DNA of 64,000 bases from Panicum virgatum. Taxonomy: Eukaryota > Streptophyta > Magnoliopsida > Poales > Poaceae. Made by a program: the position numbers and the translations under genes. The DNA is taken from positions 57,614,195 through 57,678,194 of the forward strand of contig NC_053144.1 in NCBI RefSeq assembly GCF_016808335.1, written 5' to 3'. Every line of letters begins with the position of its first letter. The first letter of the stretch is position 1. Positions 20,501 through 32,897 of this stretch are shown here, one piece after another. The notes below the pieces were generated by a model. It saw only the letters and a list, made by a program, of their open reading frames with translations, was not told the DNA's origin and ran no database searches.

Positions 20501-20814
20501 GTGCTGAGTAAACGATGATGGGGAATTGCTTTTCATCTGAACATGAGGTCATCGGATTGAATTTCTAGTCTATTATTCTGAATCGAAATGACCTGCACGT
20601 CACCCTGCTAATGGTTTGGGTTGCTCGACGACTCGTCCGTTCCAAACTCTGGTTTTTTAACAGTTAGAAACTCTGTGCACATATATATGCGGTGCTGAGT
20701 AAACGATGATGGGGAATTGCTTTTCATTTGAACATGAGGTCATCGGGTTGAATTTCCAGTCTATTGTTCTGAATCGAAATGACCTGCACGTCACCCTGCT
20801 AATGGTTTGGGTTG
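20433..20814 (+). repeat. Two tandem 191-bp units
   Basis: Copies at 20433-20623 and 20624-20814 start CTCGACGACTCGT and end ATGGTTTGGGTTG. They differ at only a handful of positions by eye, so this is a recent duplication. Each unit carries the TATA-like part of the orphan promoter. Confidence 0.92.
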
Positions 20815-20955
20815 AAATGGGTTTTGTGGATTGAGTTTTGAGATGAATTGTGTTTGGATGGGTTGAAATGGGTTGAATTAAGTAATGGGTTGGGGTGGAG
20901 TGGGTTCTATGTAAATACGGGTTCAGATGGGTTGGGGTGGGTTGAATGGGTATTT
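20803..20955 (+). repeat. Degenerate GGGTTGAAATGG array
   Basis: About ten imperfect units of TGGGTTGAAATGG or TGGGTTGGGGTGG run on from the second 191-bp copy. The motif is T/G-rich on this strand and non-coding. Confidence 0.6.
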
Positions 20956-20984
20956 TGTCCAAAATAGAATGGGCCCTAAAACTA

Positions 20985-21178
20985 AAAATCACGCGTTCAC
21001 ACCATAAAATTTTCGAAATTAACTGAAATTCATTGAAGATAACTCAATATGACGCGTTCACACAGAGCCGGACCCTAAAAATAAAACCCTGCGTTCACAC
21101 TACAAAATTTTATCGCAATTGACTGAAACTTATAGGAGATGACTCAGTATGACTGTCAGCTATTCTGTGCAAAGCAGT
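20985..21178 (+). repeat. Satellite-like units of about 146 bp, left part
   Basis: Units share GCGTTCACACTA, AAATTTTATCG, TTGACTGAAACTT, GATGACTCAGTATGACTG and CTGTGCAAAGCAGT. The array is broken at 21178 by a solo LTR and resumes at 24793. The first unit is diverged and shorter. Confidence 0.8.
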
Positions 21179-24100
21179 TGAAGCGTCCCCTCATAAGAGA
21201 AGACTTAAATGTGATACAAACATCAGTCCCAAGAGGCTGATGACACATTTATTACATCAGATGGTTCATCACCGTACAACTCTACGCGGTAGTGAGTAGA
21301 GAAGCGCAACTATCGCGAGGATTACAACCCACACCCACACAACGATATTAAATATAAAAAGGCGGTCATCAGAGTCTTGCACCATGCGGTATCTCCTGCG
21401 GGTGACCCTAATCCACAGGCAAGGCTGGGTGCAGGACGGTACCCTACTCAACGTCTTCTGGAACGAAGTCTGGGTCTTCCTCTATAAAAATTAAGAATGA
21501 GGTGAGTACAAACGTACTCAGCAAGTCCAACCACACCCAGGGGGGTATAAACAGAGTATAATGCACAGGGTAATTCAAGGATAAGGTTAATGTTTACTTT
21601 TGCGGAAAGCCATATTTTATGCAGAGGTTCGTTTTGAAAGAAAACATTTCCAAAACCAGTTTTCTTGTACCGAGTAACACGAAGGGTTGATCCACACAGG
21701 ATCCAAGTTTTAAGACTGCTACCGGACTCCTCATCCGCCGTAGCACACGGCACAACTACCGGACACTTTTCCAAAACAACTCACACCAACCCATTCCAGA
21801 ATAAACATTAGTTATGTGACCACACCGTAACTCGCCCAGTACCGTGGGTACGACTATTCGAATAGATTCTTAACTCTACAGAGGTGTGCAACTTTACCCA
21901 CAAGCGGGGTACCGCAACTCGATCACCTTAGTGTCGGTGCAGATCCCAACAAAGCCATTACCCACCTTAGCTAGACCTGACTAGCCATCACGTGACGCAC
22001 CAAGGGGTTATCGACCTATCACAGAGGTTCTAACCGGGGCATAAGTCACACAGAGCTAATCCCTTCTCCTTGATCACCCGTTGCTCTCAGCTCTCCTGAT
22101 GGCTATCAGACTAACTAGTGGGGTTTATGCTAAGCCGTTGCCCATACAACGGTCGAGTGGTTTGCACGATAGTGGAGTTAGGTGAGATGACACACCAACT
22201 CGGTCCTTAGTGGTGACAAGATGGATATCTCCCTTCCTTGCTCTGTCACACAGGCACAAGTACACCAACGGCAAATCACACAGAAATGCCATCCATCCCG
22301 TCTAGACTTATCTTTCGAAAATCCACTTTTATCCCTTCCCACACACTCACACATTTTCCTTTTATAAAACAAGTTGTATTGAGTATAAGATCCTAAGCGT
22401 TCTAGCAACGATTAACGTCCAAACAAAATCAGACATTAATCTAGGTAGTCAAGGAATGGTTATAACAAATCAAGGGGTGGCTATCCAATCGTGTTTTCAG
22501 CAGGCAAAACATATGCAATTTTGTAAAAACAGGCCAACAAGTTGTGTTTATAAAAACTAGGACAAAACATGCATCAAAGGGCGGGATTGAACTTGCCGTC
22601 TTCGAAGCCTTCGGGGAGGTCCTGATCGAAGCACTGTCCTTCGGGCTCGGGGTCATGGAACTGGTCCTCGTTCGCTGGCTCGCAGTACTGCTAGTCAACG
22701 GGCTCTCCTTCATTCACACCATGGTCTACGACGCATACAAATAAACACACCATCAAGAAAAAGAAATAAAAACTTTATCGTTGAGCTCGAATCGGAAATA
22801 ATTAAGATATGGAGTTTGGAGTAACATTTTCTGGCAGTTTCCTAATGGCATGGCCAAAACTAGGACATGAGAGGCGTGGTAAAGTTTCAGGTCGACCCGA
22901 GGTCGTTTGGCGCATGAAATGATAGGTTATATAAAGGTTTAAGGTTTAAATAAGGGGTCAGGGACCTGTTTGTAATTATTTCTAAGAGTGGAAGGGCTTG
23001 ATCGTAATTTCTAGAAATATCCGGGACACACTGAAAAGGCGTAGGGGTTTATTTAAAATTAATTATATAAGGTGGGAGGGTTTGTTTGTAAAAAGGGAAA
23101 ACAGGAAGGATCTTTTTGGAAAAAGGTTATAAAGGGAGGGGTTCTTTAGTAATTAGAGGGAAGGTGGGGGGTTTCTGGGCAAAAAGCCCTTCTCTTTTCC
23201 CTCCCCACGCTGGAAAACAGGGGAGGGGGGCGGCGCGTCGCCGGCGGCGGCCTTGGGCCGGCGGTCTGGGCCCGGGAGCGGCTCTGGGGTGAGGGAAAAG
23301 GGAGAGAGAGACCCAAGGGGTCGATTCCCCCCTCGATTTGGGGAAATGAGGCCCGCAAGGCGGGATTCATGGCGGCGGCGGTCAGCAGGCGGCGGCGGCC
23401 ATGGTGGCGCCGTGGTGGGGCCTGACGGCGGCCAAGGTGAGGAGGGAGAGTGAGAGGGAGGCGAGGAGGTCCTACTGCATCTCTTACCCTGGGCAAAGGC
23501 AGCGCGTGGAGGCGGCTCCGCGGTGGCCGGCGTTCGGGGGCGGCGGCGATGGTGGGCGGTGGCGCTAGGAGGTCAGGGAGACGGCGGACGGTGGTGGCCG
23601 GGGATGTGGGGTTCGAGGGCGACGCCGAGGCCCTTTTATAGCGCAAGCATGGCGGTGGAGCGGTGCGGGGTAGGTGGCCGGCTAGCGAGCATCGCGGGGC
23701 GCCATTAATGGCGCTCCGGCGTCGCGACGCGGCGTGCGGGCAATGGCGCGGACGGTGAGGCAGGCACAGTTGATACGACGTCTTGGGCAGACGCGCAAGC
23801 ACATGAAGCGGCCGGCGTCGAGTGGGGTGGCACGAGCGGCGAGGCGGCGGCTCTGCGGCGGCGCGAGTAGCGGGGTGCCGCACATGGGGTCAGCGGCGGG
23901 GCAGGGCGCCAGCGGTGTGCGGCGCGATGTGCAGCGGGCTGGTGGCGAACTCGGGCGCGCGCGGGCGTGCGCACGCGTGGGCAGGGCGTGTGTGCGGGCG
24001 CCGCGGCGTGAGCGGCAAGCCCGTGTGCGCGCGCGCTTGCGCGTGCGCGTGGCGACGTCGTGGCTCGGCGAGCGTGAGCGTGTGCCGTGGCAGTTCGCGC

Positions 24101-24792
24101 GGCGCGGGCAGCGGAGGTGCGCGTGCGCGGGGTCGGGAGCGGGGCTCAGTTGCGCGGTGCGGCGGCAGGCGGCCTGGCCGGGCGGGGCGTCGAGCGGCCC
24201 GTGCGCGTGGAGCACGCGCAGCACTGCTCGGCGGTGCTTGGCATGGTGGAGTGCGCGGCCATGGAGCGTGCGCGCGTGGGCAGGCGGCCGGCTGGGCGGG
24301 CGCGCGCGTTCGCGTGGGCCAGGGGCGGCGGCTGAGGCGAGCGTGGAGGAGGGGTGGCGTAGGCTGAGTCGCGCTCAGGGGAGGAGAGAGGGAAGGAAGG
24401 AAGGATGGATAGAGAGGGAGAAAAGGAAAAGGAAAAAAGAAAAGAGAAAAAGGGGAAAAGAAATGGAAAAAAATAAAGAAAAAAGGGGAAAAAGAAATAG
24501 AGAGAGAGATTCGCGGCGAAAATTTCGGCGGCGACAACAGCGCCGATCTGGCGCGCACGGCAGTCGCGGGCGCGTGCCGTGGCTTTGGCGGAAAGCGGCG
24601 TGCGCGGAACGAGGGGAACAGAGGGATGGAATGGGGGCTGGATTCGGGTGTCGGAACAGAGATATGATGGAACGGTTCCGGAAAAAGAAAAGGGCACAGG
24701 GGTTTAGGAAGGTTTGAGCTCAACGAAGAAAAGAAATTTTGGAAATAATTTAGCGAGTGTTTTATTTAGTAATTTTTTTCCGGGACGCCACA
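21179..24792 (-). mobile_element. Solo LTR, 3.6 kb, Gypsy-type
   Basis: On the minus strand it starts TGTGGCGTCCCGG and ends GGGGACGCTTCA. The exact 5-bp duplication GCAGT lies at 21174-21178 and 24793-24797. There is no gag or pol. It holds the block CTTGCTGAGTACGTTTGTAC (minus strand, near 21520), which resembles the CTTGCTGAGTATTAGT blocks of the other two solo LTRs. A GC-rich zone at 23170-24640 gives long spurious ORFs. The TG...CA ends and duplication support a complete solo LTR left by recombination between the two LTRs. Confidence 0.85.
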
Positions 24793-25125
24793 GCAGTCTG
24801 GCTAAAACTACATGTGGGCTCCACGTCAAGAGTCGGACTCTAGAAATAAAACATCACGTTCACACTATAAATTTTATCGAAATTGACTGAAACTTGTTGG
24901 AGATGACTCAGTATGACTGGAAGCTACTCTGTGCAAAGCAGTGTGACTAAAACTACAGGTGGGCCTCACGTCAAGTGTCGGACTCTGGAAATAAAACCTC
25001 GCATTCACACTATAAAATTTTATCAGAATTGACTGAAACTTGTTGAAGATGGCTCAATATGGCTGGCAGCTACTATGTGCAAAGCAGTGTAGCTAAAACT
25101 ACACGTGGGCCCCATGTCAAGAGCG
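24793..25125 (+). repeat. Satellite-like units of about 146 bp, right part
   Basis: Two further units plus a partial one follow the solo LTR. The landmark GTGCAAAGCAGT is at 24931 and 25077, and at 21167 before the insertion. With the LTR and one target copy removed, the spacing is 145-146 bases throughout. Each unit also has CTAAAACTACA.GTGGG and GTCAAG.GTCGGACTCT. Confidence 0.85.
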
Positions 25126-26339
25126 AAGGCACTAAACTAGTTGGAGAGAATTAGACGCAGTAGTTCGAAACTGGTTTGTTTGGCTTGAAACTATTGGTTT
25201 GGTTTGCTTTGGGAGTAAATAAGAATTAGTTTGGGTGGAATAGCAAGTTGATGGAGTTCGTGGGTGTGGTTTTAAATTGGTTTCCAAACCATTAGCAGAG
25301 TGACCTGCATGAGTGATTCTTACTGGATTCAGGGCAACGAGATCAGTTTGTTTGACTGCTATTAAATTGCAGGTTGGTACTTCAGATTAACATTTCTACT
25401 GGGGTGATTGCCCCCCTACTTCAGCAATTTAGAAAGGTGATTTTGTCGTTCATACTTGCGAGAAAATTGGTCGTGTCAAGGTGGTACATGGGACCTAAAG
25501 AAAATCCGTTAATATTCTCGTGCTAATGCTGACACAGATGTCACTACCCGGCTTGCAAGCTGTGGGCTCAGAATGAGGAGAGCTCTGCAATGTATTATAT
25601 TGTATATCAATTTTGATTTCAGTAATCTTATCCCATGGAACTGGAAGTTAGCTTTGTGTAACAAGAGATGCAGAATCCTGAATCCTCTAACCATAGGTAC
25701 AATGTTAGCGAGTGACGAGGATCAGAGGAAACACATTTTGTTTGGCAGATCTATCATGTTTGGGTAGAAAAGCCCATTGACGGCGGCGAGGAAATTTATG
25801 GGCTTTATGCTGGTCGACAAAGGCTTGGCCCAGTGGGCGTCCGTGCTTCACGCCCGCTGGTTGTCTTCTCGGTCTCGGACGCGAAAAGCTACGAGCTCGT
25901 GCCACCACTGCCTCCCACTGCTCAAGTCGAGGCGGACCGAGAGTTTCGGGTGTGCGAGAGAACTTAGGAAATTCGTGGGAGAGGAAGATGAATGAACAGT
26001 TCCAGAACGAGGTGAGCTCCGATATCCATTCTTGAGCTGGATTCCGATATCCATTCTTGAGCTGGATTCTGGTTTGATTTCTTGTCGGGTTGGAACCCTA
26101 ATCTCCTCCCTTTAATTGGAAATGGGAATGCATTTCAGGGTAAGGGCGGAGCCATTCTAGGGTCGTAGCAGACTCGTCGGTCGGTAGTTGTGTTGCCACT
26201 CTCGCTTGGCGGCCATGGCGCTGTCCTCTAGCACACTACTACTACGACAATGGTGCCCCGCTTGAAGAGTTATGTACTGGGTGATTTACCACTGAGGCCA
26301 GGGTCCCAACAAGTGCAACTACATCATCTCGCTACGTAC
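25126..26339 (+). other. Unassigned, possible eroded coding fragment
   Basis: At about 25781-25969 one frame reads EEIYGLYAGRQRLGPVGV, then PLVVFSVSDAKSYELVPPLP, before a TAG. The composition looks coding, but I do not recognise the family. A 29-bp direct repeat, starting TCCGATATCCATTCTTGAGC, lies at about 26017-26070. I see nothing else supportable. Confidence 0.3.
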
Positions 26340-29300
26340 TGTGACGGCTCGGGTTTTTAAATATCCACTTCAGGGTAATTAGCATCAAATCATGCATCAT
26401 TAAATAGGAAACCTTGAATTAATGTATGTGTATGTATGAATATGCATGTGTATGTATGTGTGTTTATGTGTATATGAAATTTTGCACATAAAATAACAGG
26501 TCAAATGAACCATAGTATCCGAGGTTTTAAACAATCTTTCAAATTTTAAACAAATATGCTTTGAAAATAATTTCTAAAATATAGCTCAAATGAATTTTTG
26601 TCCAAAACAAAAATTGTAGGTTTTCAAAAGATGAACAACTTTCGTGTTCAAAGTTTTTCGAGTTATCACACAAAAATGGGAGAAAAATTTGAATTTCGAA
26701 GCATATAGTACCTTTTCAAATGCACTCAAGTTTCAAATTTTATTTTTCAAATGAAGCCTCAAATGAAAAAGTGAGTAAAACAAAAGTTTTAGATCTCGAA
26801 ATTTTAAGCAAGTTTGATATTCAAAAGTTTTTCATTTGACCTTTGGAATAGGGATAAAAATGGAGTTTACAAACTGGAGTTTTGAACTTTGCTTTATTTA
26901 CGAAACTGCCCTCACTCGATCTCCCTTCTCTGTTTCTCGCCGTGACGGCGTTCGCCGCCAGCGTCGGCCACGCGTCGCGCCCTCGCCGCGCCCCCGGCCA
27001 AATCCACCTCGCACAATCTCGGTTTCGCTCGAAACCGCTCGCCCTGGCACCCTCCCGCGCTCGCCACGCGCCTCGCCACCCTCTGCTCGCCACGACGTCG
27101 AGGATGGCCGGCCACGCGCCGCTCGACCCATGCACCTCGTCCGTGACCCGCATAGCACCTTCTCAGCTTGCTTGCATCCCCATCTCACTCTCCTCCCCTC
27201 CCTCGATACGGAAACCCGGCCCCTGCCCCCAGCTGCTCGCGGGCGAGCTCGCCGTCGCGCCCATGGCGCCGCCGCCCACGGCATCCACGCGGAGCCCCCT
27301 CCTCCGCCCTCCCTCGACCCGAGCCATCCCCGGGAACGAGTCCCTCTCGGCTCACTGGTCCTTCCCGACCCCTCCACCACCGCCCAGCCACACCGGAGCG
27401 CCACCGCCCGCCTCCATGAACGCCGGCGAGCCCTTACTTGCCGTGGCGCCACCCGTCCGCTCTCCCATGGCCCAAATCGAGTACCCCAATACCTTCCTAG
27501 CCTCTCCGTGAAGCTTCTCAGCCCAGCCTCGCTGCCCCTCCCTAACCGGAACGCCGCCTCCGCCGCTGGCCGCCGCCGCCGGACCAACTGCTCCGCGGGG
27601 AAACACCAATCCGGCCTCCCCAACCCCGTCCAAGACCATCTACATGTCCCTCTAGACGTCCTCTTGCTCATCCCCCTGTTCCCCCTCGCCGCCGGTGACC
27701 ACAGCCGCCGGAAAACGGCCGGCCGCCGGTCCCCTGTTCTTCTACCTCCGGCCAGGGACCTCTGTGCAATTTATTTTTAGATTCCAGGGGGGTTTTGTGC
27801 AAGATCCAGGGGCTGTTCTGTAAAACTAGTTTAGGTTTTCTTTATTTCTTGCAGCGAAATTTGAAATTCATTTAAAAATCGTAGAAAAATCAGAAAAATA
27901 CAAACTCAGCTGTTATGAGTTCCTCATGAGTAGATATACAACTTTCTATACATGCACTTTTCTATTTTCTCAATGTATTTTTCTCTATGTTAAATGCTAG
28001 TTTATGTGTTACTTAATTAGATCTCAAGTTCCATGTACTGCATGGCCACCATTTTTGTCCAGTGATCTATATACTAATATAGTAGTCTTGTGTAAAAATT
28101 TGATGGCCAGTCCTCACTCCTAACTTAGGTTGTGAAATAGATCTTGATTTATGCCTAGGTTAGGTGGTTTTATTGCTCCAAGTTGTTCTACTGTGTTTCA
28201 TGAGTTGAAACTTTTATAGTACCTTTATTTTGGTTCCTAATTACGATATAAAAAGTTTGAGAATTTTTAGTTAAGCTCAACATGACCAAATGATTTTTGG
28301 TAAGGATAAATATATTAAATCATGAAAAATAGTTTTTGTAACTGGAAAATCTGATATTTTTACTGGAGCTTTTATTTGGGTACATATTCATTTTGGTAAA
28401 TTATGAGCTTCTGAAACATAATAGAAATAGCTGTAGAAATTTATCTTTATACATGTCTTAGAAAGGAATCTTATTTTTTTTCATGCTTTCTGGGTAGATC
28501 CTTTAATTCTAAAAAATTTACCACAAGCTCATCCTAAGGAGTACAATCTTTAGTTAAAAGATCATTACCAGCACTTACATTCCCTAGCCTGGAGAATTAT
28601 TTTTGCTTAGAAATGTTTTTTTCTGTACTTATATAAAAGAAAAGCAACACACCCAGCTCTTTTATGAGTTAATATAGATAAAATTACTACTCTATAAATG
28701 ACTGCCCAATAAGTAGAAAATAAAATAGTTATTTTCTTAACTTGAGTTTTATTGGACTACAACTTTATCGTGAAGGAAAAATAATAACATCTACATTGTT
28801 GAGCAACTCGAAACTATGCATTCATACATATGCATTATCGCATTTCATTTAGGTACGATAGAAGAACCGCGTGAATGACGTGATATCGGAGCCGAGCCAG
28901 AAGACGGTGAATGGTGGATATGTCTAGAAGATGGACGGGTGGATCCCGATGTACCGAAGGAAACTGCTCGTTGAGCAATTCTTTTCTAACTAACACTGAC
29001 CTAGTGTTATTCCCAGGCAAGCCCCGGAGCATGTCCAATCTATTTTAAATTTATGCAACTTATTATTGTTCCTATCTACTTGCGCATTTAAGTTTATAGG
29101 AGTTGCTTGGAACCTTAACTGCATAATTCCTAGGTACCTATGCTTGAACACTAGTATATGTAGGTCGCTAGATGGCTAGGCTAATGATTCAATAGAAGTC
29201 GAGTGATTTCCTGTCACTCACGAGAATTATAGGAATTAAATGTCTACTACATACTGCAACTATAAGGCTCACGGGCGGGGCTGTGGTACTTGTGATGCCC

Positions 29301-30313
29301 CGTCTGTTTAGTGAAAATGGATAAGGCCGTAGTGTGTGGTAGTGGTGGTTAAGCGTTTGAACGTACTAACCACATGCCGAGAAATATGGTAATCTGTAAG
29401 CTTAAGTACCTGATCGGTCCGGCGAGTGGACTTTACTTTCACCCTCTTTGAACTGGGTTCACATGCGGCCACATGCGGGTACAAGAAGGCGCACGCCGGG
29501 CGTGGATTCTTGTACTCGAAGTGGGTGACCCTGATCCACAACCCGGAAAGAAAGGGGAAAAGTCGTGTGGGTGACTTGGTTCCCATACGTGTGTGTTAGG
29601 TTTGCCTGGCTAGGTTAACAAATTCGATTCGAATCGTCCGCTTCTCACAGTTTGGGACTGCTTAACCCTTCTGCCACATAGAGTAAGAAGTGAAAGATGA
29701 TGATAATGAATATGGTTGGTTGGATGATGAAAGATAATGGTTTCCACCATGTATGCTATTGGATAGATGCTCACCTAGAATGGTTAATTGAACTAAAACC
29801 TGAAAGCTAAAATATGAAATTAAGGATCTACTCTTTACTGCTTTTCGGCAAACAAACCCCTCAAGCCAAAAGCCATGCATGTCTAGATAAAGAGCTAAGT
29901 ATACCCTTAGTCGGGTAAGCCTTGCTGAGTATTAGTATACTCGGCCTTACTTGTGGCTTTGTTTTTCAGGTGGTACAGTTGAGGATGGATGACATCATGT
30001 ACGGGCTTCATCATGACGTCTTGTTTCGTCGCTAGACTATCGTTCGTTTTCCGTCAAACTTAAACTCTGTTGTACTTTTATAAATTCAAACTTGGTTTGT
30101 AATAATAATTCAGTTTCATACTCTGTATTATAAAATTTATCGGAATGTTGTATTCTCTGAACTGCTTTGTCGATCCTGTTTTAAGTGGTTTAATCGGGAT
30201 TTTACCCGACAGCACTGCCGGATTACTCCGTTTTAGGTGTGTGTTAACCCTGATTGTCGTTTTGATGATGGTTAGCGCACTTAAGCCGGATTAATTTAAG
30301 CGGGGCTGCCACA
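26340..30313 (+). mobile_element. Solo LTR, 4.0 kb, Gypsy-type
   Basis: Starts TGTGACGGCTCGGG and ends CGGGGCTGCCACA. The exact 5-bp duplication CGTAC is at 26335-26339 and 30314-30318. A GC-rich zone lies at 26880-27780. A conserved 3' block (about 29080-29960) contains GTCGAGTGATTTCCTGTCAC and GTCGGGTAAGCCTTGCTGAG. The same block recurs in diverged form at 49930-50940 in the third solo LTR, so the two are related families. No retroviral domains are present. The 209- to 314-residue frames in the GC-rich zone look like composition artefacts. Confidence 0.88.
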
Positions 30314-30318
30314 CGTAC

Positions 30319-30514
30319 CCAGGGGTGGGAGAAGATTCGGACTATCGGGTGTCCCAGATTTTCAACCTCGGCGTCGTTTGATGAGGCACTCGTGAGAGGG
30401 CTGTCGCCCGCCTGGGCAAGACTGCCTCTCCAGCTCAAAGACAGATCGTACTGGTTGCCGCAGGAGAACCAGGAGCATTGCATCCTGGTGTTCAACATGG
30501 TGACCAAAGTTTAA
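30319..30514 (+). pseudogene. Eroded coding fragment, possibly F-box associated
   Basis: The frame reads FDEALVRGLSPAWARLP, then SYWLPQENQEHCILVFNMVT, and stops. The WLPQ...HCILVFNM string resembles the F-box-associated beta-propeller region of grass F-box proteins (a recollection, not a search). The sequence directly left of the solo LTR (26180-26339) was once contiguous with it and also looks coding in parts. Confidence 0.35.
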
Positions 30515-31034
30515 GCTGAGAACCTACACCTATGACACATCAACTCACACTAGAGTCGGTCAGCCTCATAATTTTCTAGTTACTACTGTATGAGGTCCTT
30601 TTTGACGGTAGAGCCATTTTTTCACTTCTGGGTGGCAGAGTCTACCAACAGATAAAGCTAACTACACTAATAACTATATGCCTTAACTGGAGACCAACAT
30701 TTATAGGAACAAGACACAACATTTTCTTCTTTAGTGGCTAGTCTAGCACTCACCCTTCTCTCTTGCTCTCTCCTAACACTACCACCTCTTTTCTATCATG
30801 CTCATGGATGGATGACATGTCAAGAGAGGGGGTCTCTATTTATAGGCCAAAGGGGACCATGGTACTAAGACAACTGTCCCCTTTCTAAAGAATTTCTAAA
30901 TATTCTAGCATTTTCTAATTTTACTTATTATTAATTCTAGATGGTGAAGAATAATTTAGAAGATTGTTTTTTTTTCTTTTCAACATTTCTCATGAGATGG
31001 CAAGTACCCTGACGAGCAGGAGCAGGACATAGTG
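30515..31034. other. No supported gene; possible minus-strand promoter
   Basis: On the minus strand a good TATA box, CCTATAAATAGAG, lies at about 30834-30846, followed by a CT/GA-rich leader. No coding sequence that it could serve is evident downstream on that strand. Confidence 0.3.
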
Positions 31035-31175
31035 GTTGCTGGTTGAGATGCACGGCAAGCTAGCTATGTCCACGCGACAGAGGGGCGTGCTGATGGTCGA
31101 GATCTTCATCCTTGAGGATGACCACAATGAGATTTGGGTCCGTGCGTACGGATGCAAATTGGTAACCTTTAGATG
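31035..31175 (+). pseudogene. F-box-associated domain fragment
   Basis: The frame reads LVEMHGKLAMSTRQRG, then VLMVEIFILEDDHNEIWVR, the pattern (L.E..GKL..., ...IF.LED...EIWV) common at the C-terminal part of type-3 F-box-associated domains. It is 0.5 kb from the fragment at 30319. Both may come from one decayed gene opened by the 26340 LTR insertion. No start and no intact frame. Confidence 0.4.
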
Positions 31176-31252
31176 CACCTCCAATGCTTTTTATTCAAAT
31201 ATATGTACAATGTCTCCAGAATAGGATGTTATTTTGGAGAAGTAGCACAAAC

Positions 31253-32271
31253 ATTTGAAAAGTACAGTGTGGGGGTACTAGCACTGATGAGGATGGAAAA
31301 TACAGCTCTTCCTATGTTGCTGGATCGTCAGGTCCCATTCACGCTTTACATGAAAAATGATCTAGTCACCATTATTTTTGTGACTCATTTCCTAGTTCCT
31401 ACATTTCTAAGCATTTTGCCTCACCACTACAATGGAAACTGTTAATCAGATGTTCGCGCTCCTCATTTCTGTTCAGTGTTTGAATATGATGCAATGGTAG
31501 AAATTTAATTGTTTTTTTTTGGAACATGGTCGTGGAAATATTAGGTCATTTGCAATATCCGTGTTACATGTTAAGAATAAGAAGTTATTATGCCAGTTTT
31601 TGTGAAGCATTATCAGAGAGAGAGAGAGAGAGGGAGGGAGGGAGAGGGAGAGTTGTGTGATTTATTATGTCATTGAACCACCCCGCGGGTTAAATCTATT
31701 CAGTGTTTCTGGTTTTCTGAACTCCCAATTTTTGAATAAAGTGCAGACTTCTACGTATTCTCATGCATAGTATCTGTCAAACGGGTTCTTTTATCTTTAA
31801 TGTCTATGTTTGTGTCTCATTTTGACCAAATTTAAGTGAAAAATTGCCATGAAACTTACAGCATTAATTCTGTTTCATACTATGAGGTTCTGAATCTGTT
31901 AACTGACTCTACTTCATAGTTCAAACGCGAAACTTCTGTTAACATAACGAACAAGTTTTGTATACTTACTGCCTTAATTCTATTTCATATCTACAACATT
32001 TTTAATATATATATGATGCAGTAAAAAAGAGCTAGTTTATGTTTTCATACCAGGGTAGGATCAGTGGAACTTTTGCTAAATCCTTAGATTGGGAGAGCCT
32101 AAAAGTTGTTGGTTCTTTATACATTTCTCTTTGGTTCCTATAAATTTTTTGACACTTTGCCCTGACTTTGCAAGATACCTGTAGACTTCAGTTACTTTAG
32201 TATACTGATTGCAGAAGTGTGGGAAAGCATTGAAATTCTGCTTATAGACTATAGTTGTGGGCTTGTTAGAA
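31253..32271. other. No supported gene
   Basis: AT-rich. A GA microsatellite lies at about 31616-31654. Nothing else is recognisable. Confidence 0.5.
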
Positions 32272-32897
32272 TGGATAAGTCCGATTTACACCCTCTGACT
32301 ACCGCAAAAGTCTAATTTTCAACATTCAACTACAAAATCGGACAACATAGGTCATCCAGCTGTCGAAACCCGACTAATTTGCCCCTTAGGGTGGTTTTGA
32401 AGATGGTTTTCATTTTTTAAGAAAAATAAAAAAACTAATTAGATCTAGAAAATCTAAACTAATTCATTTTAAATCAGAAAAATACGATACTCGTACCAAA
32501 TTTTTTCTAAAAATATAACATATCTATTATTACTCCATTTGAATCTTAGTTATTAAAAAATAATAGATATAACTATAAGCAACCAAATATTATAAACATA
32601 AAAAATTTAGATCTAAATAACAGACAAATATTGTGCCTATAGATAGGTTACATTTTTAGAAAAGTTTTGATACCCATTTCATAATTTTTTGACTTAAAAT
32701 AAATTACTTATAATTTTTTTAGTTTAAAATTGAATATTTTTAATTCTCACAAAATGAAAAACTACCTTCAAAACCATCTAAGGGGTCAAATTTGTCCGGT
32801 TTCAACAGTTAGATGGCCTCTATTATCCGGTTTCGTAGTTGAAGGTTGAAAATCAGACTTTTGTGATAGTTCGAGAGTGTAAACCGGACTTTTCCCT
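32272..32897. mobile_element. Long-TIR MITE, probably Mutator-like
   Basis: Inverted arms of about 130 bases begin TGGATAAGTCCGATTTACACC on the left and, on the complement of the right end, TAGGGAAAAGTCCGGTTTACAC. Both arms contain AAAAGTCT.ATTTTCAAC and CAACTACAAAA/GAAACCGGA. The 7-bp duplication GTTAGAA is at 32265-32271 and 32898-32904 (9 bp allowing one mismatch). Long TIRs with a 7-9 bp duplication point to MULE-type elements. The interior is AT-rich and non-coding. Confidence 0.82.

Noticed and set aside
23734..24717. Long frames on both strands at 23.7-24.7 kb
   Set aside because: They lie in the GC-rich zone of the 21179 solo LTR, are low complexity and have no motif.
26836..27780. 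314-codon and overlapping frames in the GC-rich part of the 26340 solo LTR
   Set aside because: Several frames on both strands are open at once and the peptides are Pro/Arg/Ser-rich; this is LTR leader sequence.
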